From assembly GCA_007693335.1 (NCBI GenBank), contig REDU01000047.1, forward strand, positions 1-34,470: a stretch of DNA of 34,470 nucleotides, in the 5' to 3' direction. The notes beneath the pieces are model-generated. The model saw only the letters and a program-made list of their open reading frames with translations, was not told the DNA's origin and ran no database searches. Positions 8,115-15,747 of the stretch are shown in pieces (position 1 is the first letter of the stretch; every line of letters begins with the position of its first letter). The position numbers were made by a program, and so were the translations under genes. This stretch comes from Ilumatobacter sp. (lineage in GTDB: Bacteria > Actinomycetota > Acidimicrobiia > Acidimicrobiales > Ilumatobacteraceae).

Positions 8115-8915
8115 GTGGCGTCCCCGATACTCAGCGAGCGTGAGGGCGGCACCCTCACCCTCACCCTCAACCGACCCCGACGCATGAACGCCTTCACCGG
8201 CGCGATGCTCGCGATCATCTCCGACGCACTGTCGGAGGCCGACACCGACGACGACGTGCGGTGCATCATCCTGACCGGTGCCGAGGGGAACTTCTCGTCG
8301 GGAATGGATCTGCGTGCGATGGCGGGCGACCCCGACGACGACACCGGATTCGACATGGGCGAACGGTTGAAGACCGACCCGACGTTCATCGACCGCGGGT
8401 TCTTGAAGCGCGGTCGGCCCAACAAGCCCATCATCGCTGCCGTCGAGGGTGTCGCCATCGCCGGCGGTACCGAGATCCTCCTCGGTACCGACATCCGCGT
8501 CGCCGGTGAGAGCGCCAAGTTCGGCGTGTCCGAAGCGCGCTGGTCGCTCTATCCGATGATGGGTTCGGCCGTGCGTCTTCCCAAGCAGATCTCACACACC
8601 AAGGCCGCTGAGATCCTGCTGACCGGCAAGCACATCTCGGCCACGGAAGCCGAGCGCATCGGGCTGATCGGGCACGTGGTGCCCGACGGCCAGGCGCTGT
8701 CGAAGGCGCAAGAGATCGCTGCAGAGATCTGTGCCAACGGACCGCTCGCGGTCGAGGCGATCCTGAAGACGATCCGCGAGACCGTGGGGATGACCGAAGA
8801 GGAAGGCTTCGAGCACGAGGCCGACCGTGGTCGGGCGGTGTTCGCATCCGACGACGCCAAGGAAGGCCCGAAAGCCTTCGCCGAGAAGCGCACCCCCAAC
8901 TTCCAGCGCCGCTAG
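8115..8915 (+). CDS. echA19: Enoyl-CoA hydratase, EchA19-like (sterol side chain)
   Basis: A 266-residue crotonase that hydrates the enoyl-CoA made by the side-chain dehydrogenase. Seen: the oxyanion-hole segments SSGMDL (61-66) and GGTE (117-120), and catalytic glutamates Glu120 and Glu140, the latter in [10 protein letters not shown]. Long matches to what I recall of M. tuberculosis EchA19 include [34 protein letters not shown] and SDDAKEGP. EchA19 is known to act on steroid enoyl-CoA substrates. The start is GTG 8115, six bases after the Ltp3 stop, with no strong ribosome site, so it is probably translated by coupling. A strong hairpin (8917-8938) follows the stop and closes this operon. 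Confidence 0.92.
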   Translation: MASPILSEREGGTLTLTLNRPRRMNAFTGAMLAIISDALSEADTDDDVRCIILTGAEGNFSSGMDLRAMAGDPDDDTGFDMGERLKTDPTFIDRGFLKRGRPNKPIIAAVEGVAIAGGTEILLGTDIRVAGESAKFGVSEARWSLYPMMGSAVRLPKQISHTKAAEILLTGKHISATEAERIGLIGHVVPDGQALSKAQEIAAEICANGPLAVEAILKTIRETVGMTEEEGFEHEADRGRAVFASDDAKEGPKAFAEKRTPNFQRR

Positions 8916-8916
8916 C

Positions 8917-8938
8917 GCCGGGCGGCCTGACGCCCGGC
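8917..8938. terminator. GC-rich hairpin between convergent genes
   Basis: GCCGGGCG and CGCCCGGC form a perfect 8-bp stem around a 6-base loop, directly after the echA19-like stop. No T-tract follows, as is usual in high-GC actinobacteria. It probably ends the rightward operon and may also act on the convergent TLP1 gene. Confidence 0.6.
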
Positions 8939-9005
8939 CCCGGCGTCGAGGGGCATCTGATCGTCCCGCGCTCGTCCATCCCGGACGACGACTCTCCGCA
9001 CCCTG

Positions 9006-10514
9006 CTAGCTCGGGTCGAACCGGGCGACGGGCTCACGGGCGGTGACGGTGCCCGTCCGGCCGATCTGCTCCTCGGTCACGAAGTCGGCGAGGATCTCGA
9101 CCGGGGTGTTCGCGAGGAACCTGGCGCCGTCGTCGTAGCGACCGAGCACGATGCCCCGTTCGGGTGCACCCTCGCGGTCGTAGCGCACCGTGTAGGTCTC
9201 GATCGTTCCGCGGGCATCACGAGCGACCGGCTCGAGCGGGCGGGTCGGGAAGCGCGTCGACGGCAGCGGACGCTCACCCCAGCCCTGCGGGCGCCGATCG
9301 AAGGGCTCCGTCGACCACACGCTCGCAGCGTGCTTGGTCAGGTAGAAGCCGTTCCCCGTCACGAGACCCACGTCGCCGGGCTGCTCGCGGAGTCGCTCGG
9401 TCATCGTCGACAGCGACAACAGCGTGTAGGCCGACGCCGGTCCACCCGCGTACGGCAACCCACCCGTCACGGTGAAGCCGCGAGGGTCATCCACATCGAG
9501 ATCGAGCATCCGCACCGCCATCTCGACAGCGGCTGGGAAGCAGCTGTAGAAGTCGATCAGCGCCACGTCGTCGATCCCCACGTTCGCCTCGGCGAGTGCC
9601 GGCAGGTGCGAGTCGAGCATCGACGGCGTGGCGGCGAAGTCGGGCCGAGTGCTGACGTAGAACGCCTCCTCTGCAGCATCTGCCCCTCCCCCCCAGCGGA
9701 CCCATCGATCCTCGGGCACCCCGAGTTCGCGTGCGCGTTCCACGGAGGTGACGAGCAGGGCGGCGGCCTGGTCGGTGTTGAGGATCGCGTTCAGGTACTT
9801 GGTGTACGGCGTCGCGATCATCCGGTTCGTGGGTGACGGCGTGACCAGCTCTTCTGCCGTGCGCGCGGTGGGATACCAGGCGTGAGGGTTCGCGGCGGCC
9901 ACATCGGTGAAGCGTGCGAACAGGCGACCGATGACGGCGAGGTGCTCGTCGAGCGAGCGGCCGTAGTGGGCGCGGAGCGCGTTCTCGAACAGCGGGTACC
10001 CGGAGGGCGGTTTGTCGATCCCCGCGGCCACCTCGAGCGGCGTCTGCCCCTCCACCCGCCTGCCGAGACGGTGAGGTTCCCCGGGAGCGTCATCGCTCCA
10101 CGTCAGCACGTTCCCGAGCCGGCCGGCCAACTCGGTGGTCCTCATCAGATTGGCACCGACGAGCAGCGCCGCAGAGGTGCGCCCGGCAAGGATCTCGCGT
10201 GCGAGCCAGTTCACACCGACCACGCCGGCCTCGCCGCCGTTCCCGGTGTGAACCGGGCGGGCCTCTGGCGCGCCGATGCGAGCGGCGAGCGCGCCCGCCT
10301 GGTTCGTCGCTTCCCAGTGCGCGACCGGGATCGTCACGACCGTGTCGACCGCCGTCAACGAGACACCGCCGGCGTCGATGGCCGCCTGTCGTGCGACGTC
10401 GACGAGCAGGTCGATCGGCTTCACGGGACGCGTCGGATCAGGATGCCGATTGCTGCGCTGCGCGACGCCGATGACGACAGGAGTGCGGAGATCCTCGCTC
10501 ATGAGGACCATCAT
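9006..10514 (-). CDS. Thiolase-like protein type 1 (TLP1) with extra C-terminal domain
   Basis: A protein of about 500 residues. A full thiolase fold (roughly 10-400; TPVVIGVAQRSN at the start, FYSCFPAAVEMA in the second half) is followed by an added C-terminal domain of about 90 residues (ETYTVRYDREGAPERGIVLG) that looks like an OB fold. This layout is that of the mycobacterial TLP1 family, whose reaction is unsettled. The nucleophile position reads VHTGNGGEAG and lacks cysteine; TGGLPYAGGPAS replaces the usual GHP signature. An in-built OB domain recalls the separate DUF35 partners of Ltp3/Ltp4. For the start, ATG 10514 has a -10-like TACAGT 7 bases upstream (leaderless), while ATG 10502 is an alternative. 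Divergent from a luciferase-like oxidoreductase. Confidence 0.83.
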   Translation of the reverse strand: MMVLMSEDLRTPVVIGVAQRSNRHPDPTRPVKPIDLLVDVARQAAIDAGGVSLTAVDTVVTIPVAHWEATNQAGALAARIGAPEARPVHTGNGGEAGVVGVNWLAREILAGRTSAALLVGANLMRTTELAGRLGNVLTWSDDAPGEPHRLGRRVEGQTPLEVAAGIDKPPSGYPLFENALRAHYGRSLDEHLAVIGRLFARFTDVAAANPHAWYPTARTAEELVTPSPTNRMIATPYTKYLNAILNTDQAAALLVTSVERARELGVPEDRWVRWGGGADAAEEAFYVSTRPDFAATPSMLDSHLPALAEANVGIDDVALIDFYSCFPAAVEMAVRMLDLDVDDPRGFTVTGGLPYAGGPASAYTLLSLSTMTERLREQPGDVGLVTGNGFYLTKHAASVWSTEPFDRRPQGWGERPLPSTRFPTRPLEPVARDARGTIETYTVRYDREGAPERGIVLGRYDDGARFLANTPVEILADFVTEEQIGRTGTVTAREPVARFDPS

Positions 10515-10523
10515 ACGACTTAC

Positions 10524-10538
10524 TGTAGTCAGATTCTA
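10524..10538. promoter_or_regulatory. Weak operator-like palindrome, 5-base spacing
   Basis: Read on the minus strand it is TAGAATCTGACTACA: a perfect TAGAA arm, a degenerate second arm, 5-base spacing. It lies in the 59-base gap between the divergent TLP1 and luciferase-like genes. It is weaker than the other sites but in the same position relative to genes. Confidence 0.4.
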
Positions 10539-10561
10539 GTTCAAGAGGATTCCGGCTTCGC

Positions 10562-10567
10562 TATCAT
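10562..10567 (+). promoter_or_regulatory. -10 box of a probable leaderless transcript
   Basis: TATCAT stands 6 bases before the GTG at 10574, and no ribosome site is present. This is the geometry of leaderless actinobacterial mRNAs, where transcription begins at the start codon. Confidence 0.5.
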
Positions 10568-10573
10568 CACGTC

Positions 10574-11626
10574 GTGACGCAATTTCCCGACTCCAGCCCG
10601 GTCGGTGCCAGCCGGGTACATCCCGTGGCGGTCGACCTGGCCCTCACCGGACCACTCGCCGAAGCCGGTCGGCGCACCGCCGAACTCGCTGATCTCGGAG
10701 CCGATGGGGTGTTCACCTTCGAGGGCGCCCACGACGTGTTCGCGCCACTCGTTCTCGCAGCAGCGGCAGCACCTGTCCACGTCTACCCAGGCGTGGCGAT
10801 CGCGCTCCCTCGCAGCCCGATGCATCTCGCGAACATCGCGTGGGATCTCCAGGAGCTCTCGGGTGGGCGGTTCCTGCTCGGGCTCGGCTCCCAGATCAGG
10901 GCTCACATCGTCAAGCGCTTCAGCGCTGAGTTCGACCCGCCCGCCCCCCGCCTCCGCGAGCTCGTCCTGGCGGTGAAGGCGATCCTCCACGCCTGGCAGA
11001 CCGGCGGCGACCTCGATTTCCGGGGCGAGTACTACCAGCACACGCTGATGACCCCCACCTTCGATCCCGGCCCGAATCCGCACGGTGTGCCGCCGGTGAT
11101 CCTCGCGGCGGTCGGTCCGGTCATGACCCGGCTGGCGGGCGAGGTGGCCGACGGAGCGATCCTCCACCCGTTCCACACCTCCCGGTTCGTGCGCGAGCGG
11201 TGGCTGCCCCTGATCCACGCCGGAGCGGAGCGCGCCGGCCGACCCGCCGGCGATCACCACCTCCTCGCCCAGATCATCCTCGTCACCGGCCGCGACGCAA
11301 CGGAGATGGATCTTGCCGCCGAGCGTGCCAGGGGACTGCTCGCGTTCTACGCGTCCACGCCGGCGTATCGTCCCCCGCTCGATCTCGAGGGCTGGGGCGA
11401 CATCCAACCCGAGCTGAACCGCCTCTCGAAGGCGCAGCGCTGGGCGGACATGCCGGCTGTCATCGACGACACGGTGCTCGACGCGTTCACGGTCCGCGCC
11501 GAGCCCTCAGCGGTGGGAGGCGTCGCCCGCGAGCGGCTGGGTCCGGCCTTCGACCGCGTGGCGCTCTCGATCCCCGGGCCGATCGACGACGAGGTGCTCG
11601 GCGCCGTCATCGACGGCTTCCACTGA
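10574..11626 (+). CDS. Luciferase-like (LLM) F420-dependent oxidoreductase
   Basis: A 350-residue TIM-barrel flavin/F420 oxidoreductase of the bacterial luciferase superfamily, probably of the mycobacterial MSMEG_2256-type subgroup. Seen: the early strand LADLGADGVFTFEGAHD, VYPGVAIALPRSPMHLANIAWDLQ cut across strands 3-4, the core GGRFLLGLGSQIR, and the C-terminal barrel segments PPVILAAVGPVMTRLAGEVA and DGAILHPF. The GTG at 10574 has TATCAT 6 bases upstream and looks leaderless. It is convergent with the acyl-CoA dehydrogenase gene and divergent from the TLP1 gene. Substrate unknown; a redox step on a steroid acyl-CoA is possible. It is not closely related to the second luciferase-like protein at 16486. 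Confidence 0.85.
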   Translation: MTQFPDSSPVGASRVHPVAVDLALTGPLAEAGRRTAELADLGADGVFTFEGAHDVFAPLVLAAAAAPVHVYPGVAIALPRSPMHLANIAWDLQELSGGRFLLGLGSQIRAHIVKRFSAEFDPPAPRLRELVLAVKAILHAWQTGGDLDFRGEYYQHTLMTPTFDPGPNPHGVPPVILAAVGPVMTRLAGEVADGAILHPFHTSRFVRERWLPLIHAGAERAGRPAGDHHLLAQIILVTGRDATEMDLAAERARGLLAFYASTPAYRPPLDLEGWGDIQPELNRLSKAQRWADMPAVIDDTVLDAFTVRAEPSAVGGVARERLGPAFDRVALSIPGPIDDEVLGAVIDGFH

Positions 11627-11635
11627 GCCGGCTCA
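11624..11635. repeat. Perfect 12-bp palindrome at a convergent gene junction
   Basis: TGAGCCGGCTCA begins with the stop codon of the luciferase-like gene and ends 5 bases before the stop of the convergent dehydrogenase gene. The hairpin would have only a 4-bp stem with a CCGG loop, so a terminator role is weak. Confidence 0.35.
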
Positions 11636-11640
11636 GCGCC

Positions 11641-12861
11641 TCACTTGGGGAGCTGGTTGAACGGCACGCCCTTGTCGACGCGGACGTCGCCGGGCAGGCC
11701 CAGCACGCGCTCGCCGATGATGTTGCGCTGCACCTGGTCGGTGCCACCGCCGATCCTGGCCGACCACTGGTTGAGCAGCCTCTGGTTCCAGGACCGGAGC
11801 TCGTCGTCGTTGTCGGGGAGCAGCGTGCCGTACGGACCGGCGATGGCCACGCCGACGTCTCCGAGTTGCTCGAGGAGCGCCGAGTAGCCGAGCTTCGCGA
11901 CCGAACTCTCCGGACCCGGTGGGCGGCCTTGGCTGAGCGCCGTCTGTGAACGCCAGCCGAGGTACTTCAGGACCTCGACGCGCATGTAGACGGATGCCAA
12001 CGCCTGACGCACCACCGGATCGTCGGTGCCACCGAAGCGCCGAGCGAAGCTCAACAACTCGCCGAACGTGTCGCCACCACCACCGGCGATGAGCGTGCGT
12101 TCGTTCGTGAGGGTGGTCATGGTGCACGCCCACCCCCCGTTGACCTCGCCCACCACGTTCTCCGCGGGGATCCGCACATCGGTCAGGAAGACCTCGTTGA
12201 AGTGGGCGGTACCGGTGATCTGCTTGATCGGTCGGATCTCGATGCCGGGTGACCGCATGTCGAGCAGGAAGTAGGTGATGCCGCGATGCTTGGGCACGTC
12301 GGGATCGGTGCGCGCCAGCAGGATGCCCCAGTCGCTGTAGTGCGCGCTCGACGTCCAGACCTTCTGGCCGTTGACCACGAACTCGTCGCCATCGCGGATG
12401 GCCCGCGTCTGCAGCCCGGCGAGGTCCGACCCGGCGCCAGGCTCGCTGAAGAGCTGGCACCACACCTCGTCGCCGCGCAGCATCGGCCGCAGGAACCGCT
12501 CCTTCTGCTGCTCGGTGCCGTGGGCGATGATGGTGGGGCCGGCCATGCCGATCCCCTGAGCGAACACGCCGGCAGGGGCGTCGAACTTGGCCTGCTCCTG
12601 CAAGAAGACGCGCTGCTGGAGCGACGTGCCACCACGACCCCCGTACTCCTCGGGCCAGGTGATGCCGGCCCAGCCGTGGTCGGCGAGGGTCGCCTGCCAC
12701 TCCTTGGCTTCTTTGACGTGGTGCGCCTCCTCCTCGGAGTAGGCATCGGACAACCCACCACGCTGATGGGTGTCTTCACCACGGGGCCGGGCGTGCTGTT
12801 CGAGCCACGCCCGGGCCTCGGCCCGGTACGCGGCTTCTTCTGGGGTGTCGTCGAAGTTCAT
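11641..12861 (-). CDS. Acyl-CoA dehydrogenase
   Basis: A complete 406-residue FAD-dependent dehydrogenase. The N-terminal helical domain contains HGWAGITWPEEYGGRGGT and the middle beta domain contains FSEPGAGSDLAGL. The C-terminal domain ends RIGGGTDQVQRNIIGERVLG. A Glu in TLTNERTLIAGG lies where the alpha chains of heteromeric steroid dehydrogenases carry the base, and the usual EGT Glu near the C-terminus is GGT here. It therefore resembles the mycobacterial FadE17/FadE26 kind more than the short-chain kind. It starts 5 bases after the stop of the upstream amidohydrolase gene and lacks a strong ribosome site, so the two are probably cotranscribed and coupled. Substrate not readable; a branched or steroid acyl-CoA is likely from context. 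Confidence 0.9.
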   Translation of the reverse strand: MNFDDTPEEAAYRAEARAWLEQHARPRGEDTHQRGGLSDAYSEEEAHHVKEAKEWQATLADHGWAGITWPEEYGGRGGTSLQQRVFLQEQAKFDAPAGVFAQGIGMAGPTIIAHGTEQQKERFLRPMLRGDEVWCQLFSEPGAGSDLAGLQTRAIRDGDEFVVNGQKVWTSSAHYSDWGILLARTDPDVPKHRGITYFLLDMRSPGIEIRPIKQITGTAHFNEVFLTDVRIPAENVVGEVNGGWACTMTTLTNERTLIAGGGGDTFGELLSFARRFGGTDDPVVRQALASVYMRVEVLKYLGWRSQTALSQGRPPGPESSVAKLGYSALLEQLGDVGVAIAGPYGTLLPDNDDELRSWNQRLLNQWSARIGGGTDQVQRNIIGERVLGLPGDVRVDKGVPFNQLPK

Positions 12862-12866
12862 CGGGC

Positions 12867-14093
12867 TCAGGCCGCCGAGGTGACGACGCCCTTCATGAGC
12901 GCGTCGTTCGGGTTCTCCGGGAGTTCGGTGAGCGGCTCGGCGAGTTCCTCGACCGACGGTCCGACAGCAGCCGTGTATGGCGCCAACTTGTCGAGATCGA
13001 AGCCGTACAGGTCAGCGGCGTTCCCCGACAGCAGCCGAGCGAGTTCATCCGGTGCCACGCCCGGGAACACCTGACGAAGGTGCTCACGGGTGAAGGGGTA
13101 CGTGCCCTCGTCATGGGGGTAGTCCGAACCCCACATGAACCGGTCGGGACCGAGCGCGTCGCGGGCTGCCGCGTCGGCGGGTCCGGGCTGGCTGACACCC
13201 ATCCAGCAGTTCTGGTGGAAGACCTCGGTGGCGGTCATCGTGCGCTTGTTGCCGTCGGTGTAGCGGATCTCGCCGGTGGCACCGGTGTCGCGGATCTTGA
13301 TGATCATGTCGTCGAGTCGCTTCAGCAGCGGTGGCACCCAGGCGCAGCCCGTCTCCGTCATCACGAACTTCAACTTCGGGAAACGCTCGAAGACCCCACC
13401 GAGCAGCAGGTGGACGAACGGGCGCTGGGAGAAGAAACCCACTTCGTTGATGTACAGCAGCATCGAGAACGGGTAGTTCCCGTAGTCGGGTGCCCCGGTG
13501 CCCCCGTGGACCTGGACCGGGATCTCGTTGTCCTCGAGGAACTTCCACAGTCGGTCGTAGTCGGGGTCGTAGAGCGGCTTGATCCAGGTGCAGTCCGGTG
13601 GGAGGTTCGGGATCAGGGCGCCGCCGCGGAGGTTGTTCTCCTTGATGAACTTCGCATCCTCGATGGCATCGTCGATGTCGTTGACGAAGATCTGGCCGAT
13701 CCCTGCCCGACGTTCGGGCGCTTCGGCGACGAAGTCGACCAACCAGCGGTTGTGGGCGCGGATCCCGGCGAGACGGTGCTGGTACTCCTCGGGCTTCGGC
13801 GGCTGCGCGAACAGCACGAAGCTCGGGAAGAACGGCGGGACCGTGTTCGGGAAGATCACCTCGCCGACGACACCGTCGGACTCCTGTTCCTGCCAGCGAC
13901 GCTCGCTGTCCCAGTTCCGGGCGCGACGATCGTCCTTCAGGTCCTTGAACGGGTTCTTGTACTTGCCACGCCACGCGTCGAAGTCCTCGTGGAATGCCGG
14001 ATCGAGGTACTCGCGGTACTGCGCGTGGCTGCCGCCGGCGTGGGTGTCGGCAGAGATGATGGCGTACTTGCCATCGACGACGGTTGCTGACAT
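12867..14093 (-). CDS. Amidohydrolase-superfamily protein 1 (COG2159 type)
   Basis: A 408-residue TIM-barrel protein of the amidohydrolase 2 group (ACMSD-like). Candidate metal and active-site residues: Asp16/His18 in SADTHAGG (the second histidine of HxH is missing, and the Glu found in sister proteins is Gly), His196 in VQVHGGTG, Glu247 in MTETGCAW, and Asp324 in WGSDYPHDEG. A metal centre is possible but incomplete at the N-terminus. The ATG at 14093 follows AGGAGGAGA. It heads an operon with the acyl-CoA dehydrogenase 5 bases downstream and has a 5-spaced palindrome at 14139. Such proteins are hydrolases or decarboxylases elsewhere; cotranscription with a dehydrogenase suggests a CoA-ester or ring-derived substrate, which is inference. 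Confidence 0.85.
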   Translation of the reverse strand: MSATVVDGKYAIISADTHAGGSHAQYREYLDPAFHEDFDAWRGKYKNPFKDLKDDRRARNWDSERRWQEQESDGVVGEVIFPNTVPPFFPSFVLFAQPPKPEEYQHRLAGIRAHNRWLVDFVAEAPERRAGIGQIFVNDIDDAIEDAKFIKENNLRGGALIPNLPPDCTWIKPLYDPDYDRLWKFLEDNEIPVQVHGGTGAPDYGNYPFSMLLYINEVGFFSQRPFVHLLLGGVFERFPKLKFVMTETGCAWVPPLLKRLDDMIIKIRDTGATGEIRYTDGNKRTMTATEVFHQNCWMGVSQPGPADAAARDALGPDRFMWGSDYPHDEGTYPFTREHLRQVFPGVAPDELARLLSGNAADLYGFDLDKLAPYTAAVGPSVEELAEPLTELPENPNDALMKGVVTSAA

Positions 14094-14138
14094 GGCGATC
14101 TCCTCCTGGCACGTCGGGGCTCGACGCAGACGAAATTG

Positions 14139-14153
14139 TAGAACAGTCTTTCA
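14139..14153. promoter_or_regulatory. Operator-like palindrome, 5-base spacing
   Basis: TAGAACAGTCTTTCA has arms AGAA and TTTC separated by 5 bases, with outer T and A. It stands 46 bases upstream of the amidohydrolase 1 start and probably controls that operon. Confidence 0.5.
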
Positions 14154-14204
14154 CTTCGTGGCCATATGAACCGACCAGTTGATGCGTGGCACTCTATCTT
14201 GATC

Positions 14205-14219
14205 TAGAATGCATTTCTA
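14205..14219. promoter_or_regulatory. Operator-like palindrome, 5-base spacing (clearest of this class)
   Basis: TAGAATGCATTTCTA is flanked by C and G, so CTAGAA and TTCTAG are perfect 6-base arms around 5 bases. It lies upstream of amidohydrolase 2 (ATG 14289) and 66 bp from the site at 14139 that serves the divergent operon. Confidence 0.65.
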
Positions 14220-14288
14220 GTTCTGCACGCGAAATCGCTGCAGACGCGCGAAGCTCGGGGATCCGACCCCGGCAGAGGGAGTACGCAC

Positions 14289-15176
14289 ATGGGCATGCCG
14301 ACCGACATCGGGATCGTCGACCTCGGGATCGGGTTCCCGTTCCAGAGCGTCGAGGCCAAGATGGCGACCTACGACTTCTTCCGGCCGCTGCTCAAGGACG
14401 CGCAGAGCCAGAAGGAGTTCGAATTCCCGGCCCAGTACATGTTCAAGGACGTCCCCGACATCATCTCCCCCGACGATGATCCGGTGCAGTGGATCGTCGA
14501 CAAGATGGACGCCTTCAACATCGACATCGGGGTGACCGGTCTGTCCGAGAACGGGATCAGGGCCAAGCGGGAACATCCCGGGCGGTTCTTCCTGACGGGC
14601 CGGGCCGATCCGAACCGGGGGATGCAGACCCTCCGGGAGATGGAGGAGGCCAAGGCCGAACACGACATCGTGGCCGTCTCGACGTTCCCCTCGGGCACGT
14701 TCCCCCAGGTGGCCGTCAACGACAAGAAGATGTACCCGATCTACATGAAGTGTGTGGAACTCGGCATCCCCATCTGCATCAACGGCGGCGTGGTCGGACC
14801 CCGCATGCCGAGCTGGCCGCAGTACGTCGAGCACTTCGACGAGGTGTGCTACGACTTCCCCGACCTCACCATGGTGATGATGCACGGTGGCGAGCCGTGG
14901 ACGTTCCTCGCCTGGAAGCTGATGCTCAAGTGGCCGGGCCTCCACTACATGACGAGCGCCTTCGCCCCCAAGCACTACCCCAAGGACATCATCGACTTCG
15001 CCAACACGCGCGGTGCCGACAAGGTGATGTACTGCGGCTACTTCCCCGCCGGCCTCACACTCGAGCGTCAGTTCCGCGACATGCCGAACGTGCCGTTCGA
15101 GGACCACGTCTGGCCGAAGTTCCTCCGCGAGAACGCTCTGCGGGTGTTCGGCCTCGACAGTCCCGACCGCCGCTGA
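14289..15176 (+). CDS. Amidohydrolase-superfamily protein 2, metal ligands lost
   Basis: A 295-residue TIM-barrel protein, close paralogue of amidohydrolase 5 (22991). Shared blocks are FPSGTFPQVAVNDKKMYP, LAWKLMLKWPGLHY and WPKFLRENALRV. The superfamily's metal site is not visible. The N-terminal strand reads GIVDLGIGFPF instead of DxHxH, and the mid-barrel His is Asn165 (ICINGG). The GSDxPH aspartate position is Tyr251 (YCGYFPAG). Only His199 in MMHGGEPW remains. Either chemistry is metal-free or the protein is a binding or structural partner. The ATG at 14289 follows GAGGGAG (14275-14281). Its upstream region holds a clear 5-spaced palindrome. It is convergent with the PPOX gene across a hairpin. 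Confidence 0.83.
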   Translation: MGMPTDIGIVDLGIGFPFQSVEAKMATYDFFRPLLKDAQSQKEFEFPAQYMFKDVPDIISPDDDPVQWIVDKMDAFNIDIGVTGLSENGIRAKREHPGRFFLTGRADPNRGMQTLREMEEAKAEHDIVAVSTFPSGTFPQVAVNDKKMYPIYMKCVELGIPICINGGVVGPRMPSWPQYVEHFDEVCYDFPDLTMVMMHGGEPWTFLAWKLMLKWPGLHYMTSAFAPKHYPKDIIDFANTRGADKVMYCGYFPAGLTLERQFRDMPNVPFEDHVWPKFLRENALRVFGLDSPDRR

Positions 15177-15190
15177 ACCCCTCGCCCTGC

Positions 15191-15214
15191 GCCCCTCGGC
15201 TGCTCAGCCGGGGC
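15191..15214. terminator. Hairpin between convergent genes
   Basis: CGGCT pairs with AGCCG around GCTC, and outer GCCC pairs with GGGC past a 2-base bulge. It fills the 38-base gap between the stops of amidohydrolase 2 and the PPOX gene, so it could serve both strands. Confidence 0.45.
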
Positions 15215-15688
15215 TCAGGCGAGCTTGCCGTGGTCCCAGCTGACCACCCGATCGAGATGCAGCTTGACCACGACTCGCTTGTTGAGCATCGCCTCGACGA
15301 ACGGCCGCATCTCCTCGGTGTAGGGCGCCTGATACCGCTCGAACACGCTCACACCGAGCTCCCAGATCCGGTCGGGGTCCTCGACGATCTCCGCTCGGCC
15401 CACGAGCTCGACCCCTCGGAGTTCCTCGTACGAGTCACCGTCCTCGACCATCATCGTCATGGTCGGGTTCCGACGCAGGTTCTTGACCTTCTGGGACTTC
15501 GATTTGGTCTCGATGGCCACCGCTCCCTCGAGGAAGCCGTACCACATCGCCACGGCGTGGATGGTGCCGTCGTGGTTGATGGTGCACATCGTCATCGTCC
15601 GGCGTCCCGACAGGAACTCGTCGATCTCGGCCTGGGTCATCTTGATGCGGTCGCGTTGCTTCACGCCGGCGGTCCCTGATTCGCTCAT
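15215..15688 (-). CDS. PPOX-type (split beta-barrel) F420/FMN-dependent oxidoreductase
   Basis: A 157-residue single-domain split-barrel flavoprotein of the pyridoxamine 5'-phosphate oxidase superfamily, in actinobacteria often F420-dependent. Seen: the opening helix MTQAEIDEFLSGRRTMTM, strand pair CTINHDGTIHAVAMWYGF, the cofactor phosphate-binding stretch TKSKSQKVKNLRRNP, and GVELVGRAEIVEDPD. No signal peptide or membrane segment. It starts at ATG 15688 without a clear ribosome site. The gene is divergent from the alpha/beta hydrolase across 59 bases and may respond to the same operator. Members reduce diverse unsaturated or aromatic compounds; the natural substrate here is unknown. Confidence 0.85.
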   Translation of the reverse strand: MSESGTAGVKQRDRIKMTQAEIDEFLSGRRTMTMCTINHDGTIHAVAMWYGFLEGAVAIETKSKSQKVKNLRRNPTMTMMVEDGDSYEELRGVELVGRAEIVEDPDRIWELGVSVFERYQAPYTEEMRPFVEAMLNKRVVVKLHLDRVVSWDHGKLA

Positions 15689-15733
15689 GACGCATCAGTC
15701 AACCACACGTGATCCCTCCGTCAACAGCCGAAC

Positions 15734-15747
15734 TAGAATCGGTTCTC
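15734..15747. promoter_or_regulatory. KstR-like operator abutting a start codon
   Basis: TAGAATCGGTTCTC fits the 4-spaced consensus apart from AAT for AAC and a final C. TAGAAT (15734-15739) also reads as a -10 box 8 bases before the GTG at 15748. Operator, -10 box and start codon would then be stacked with no leader. Confidence 0.65.
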
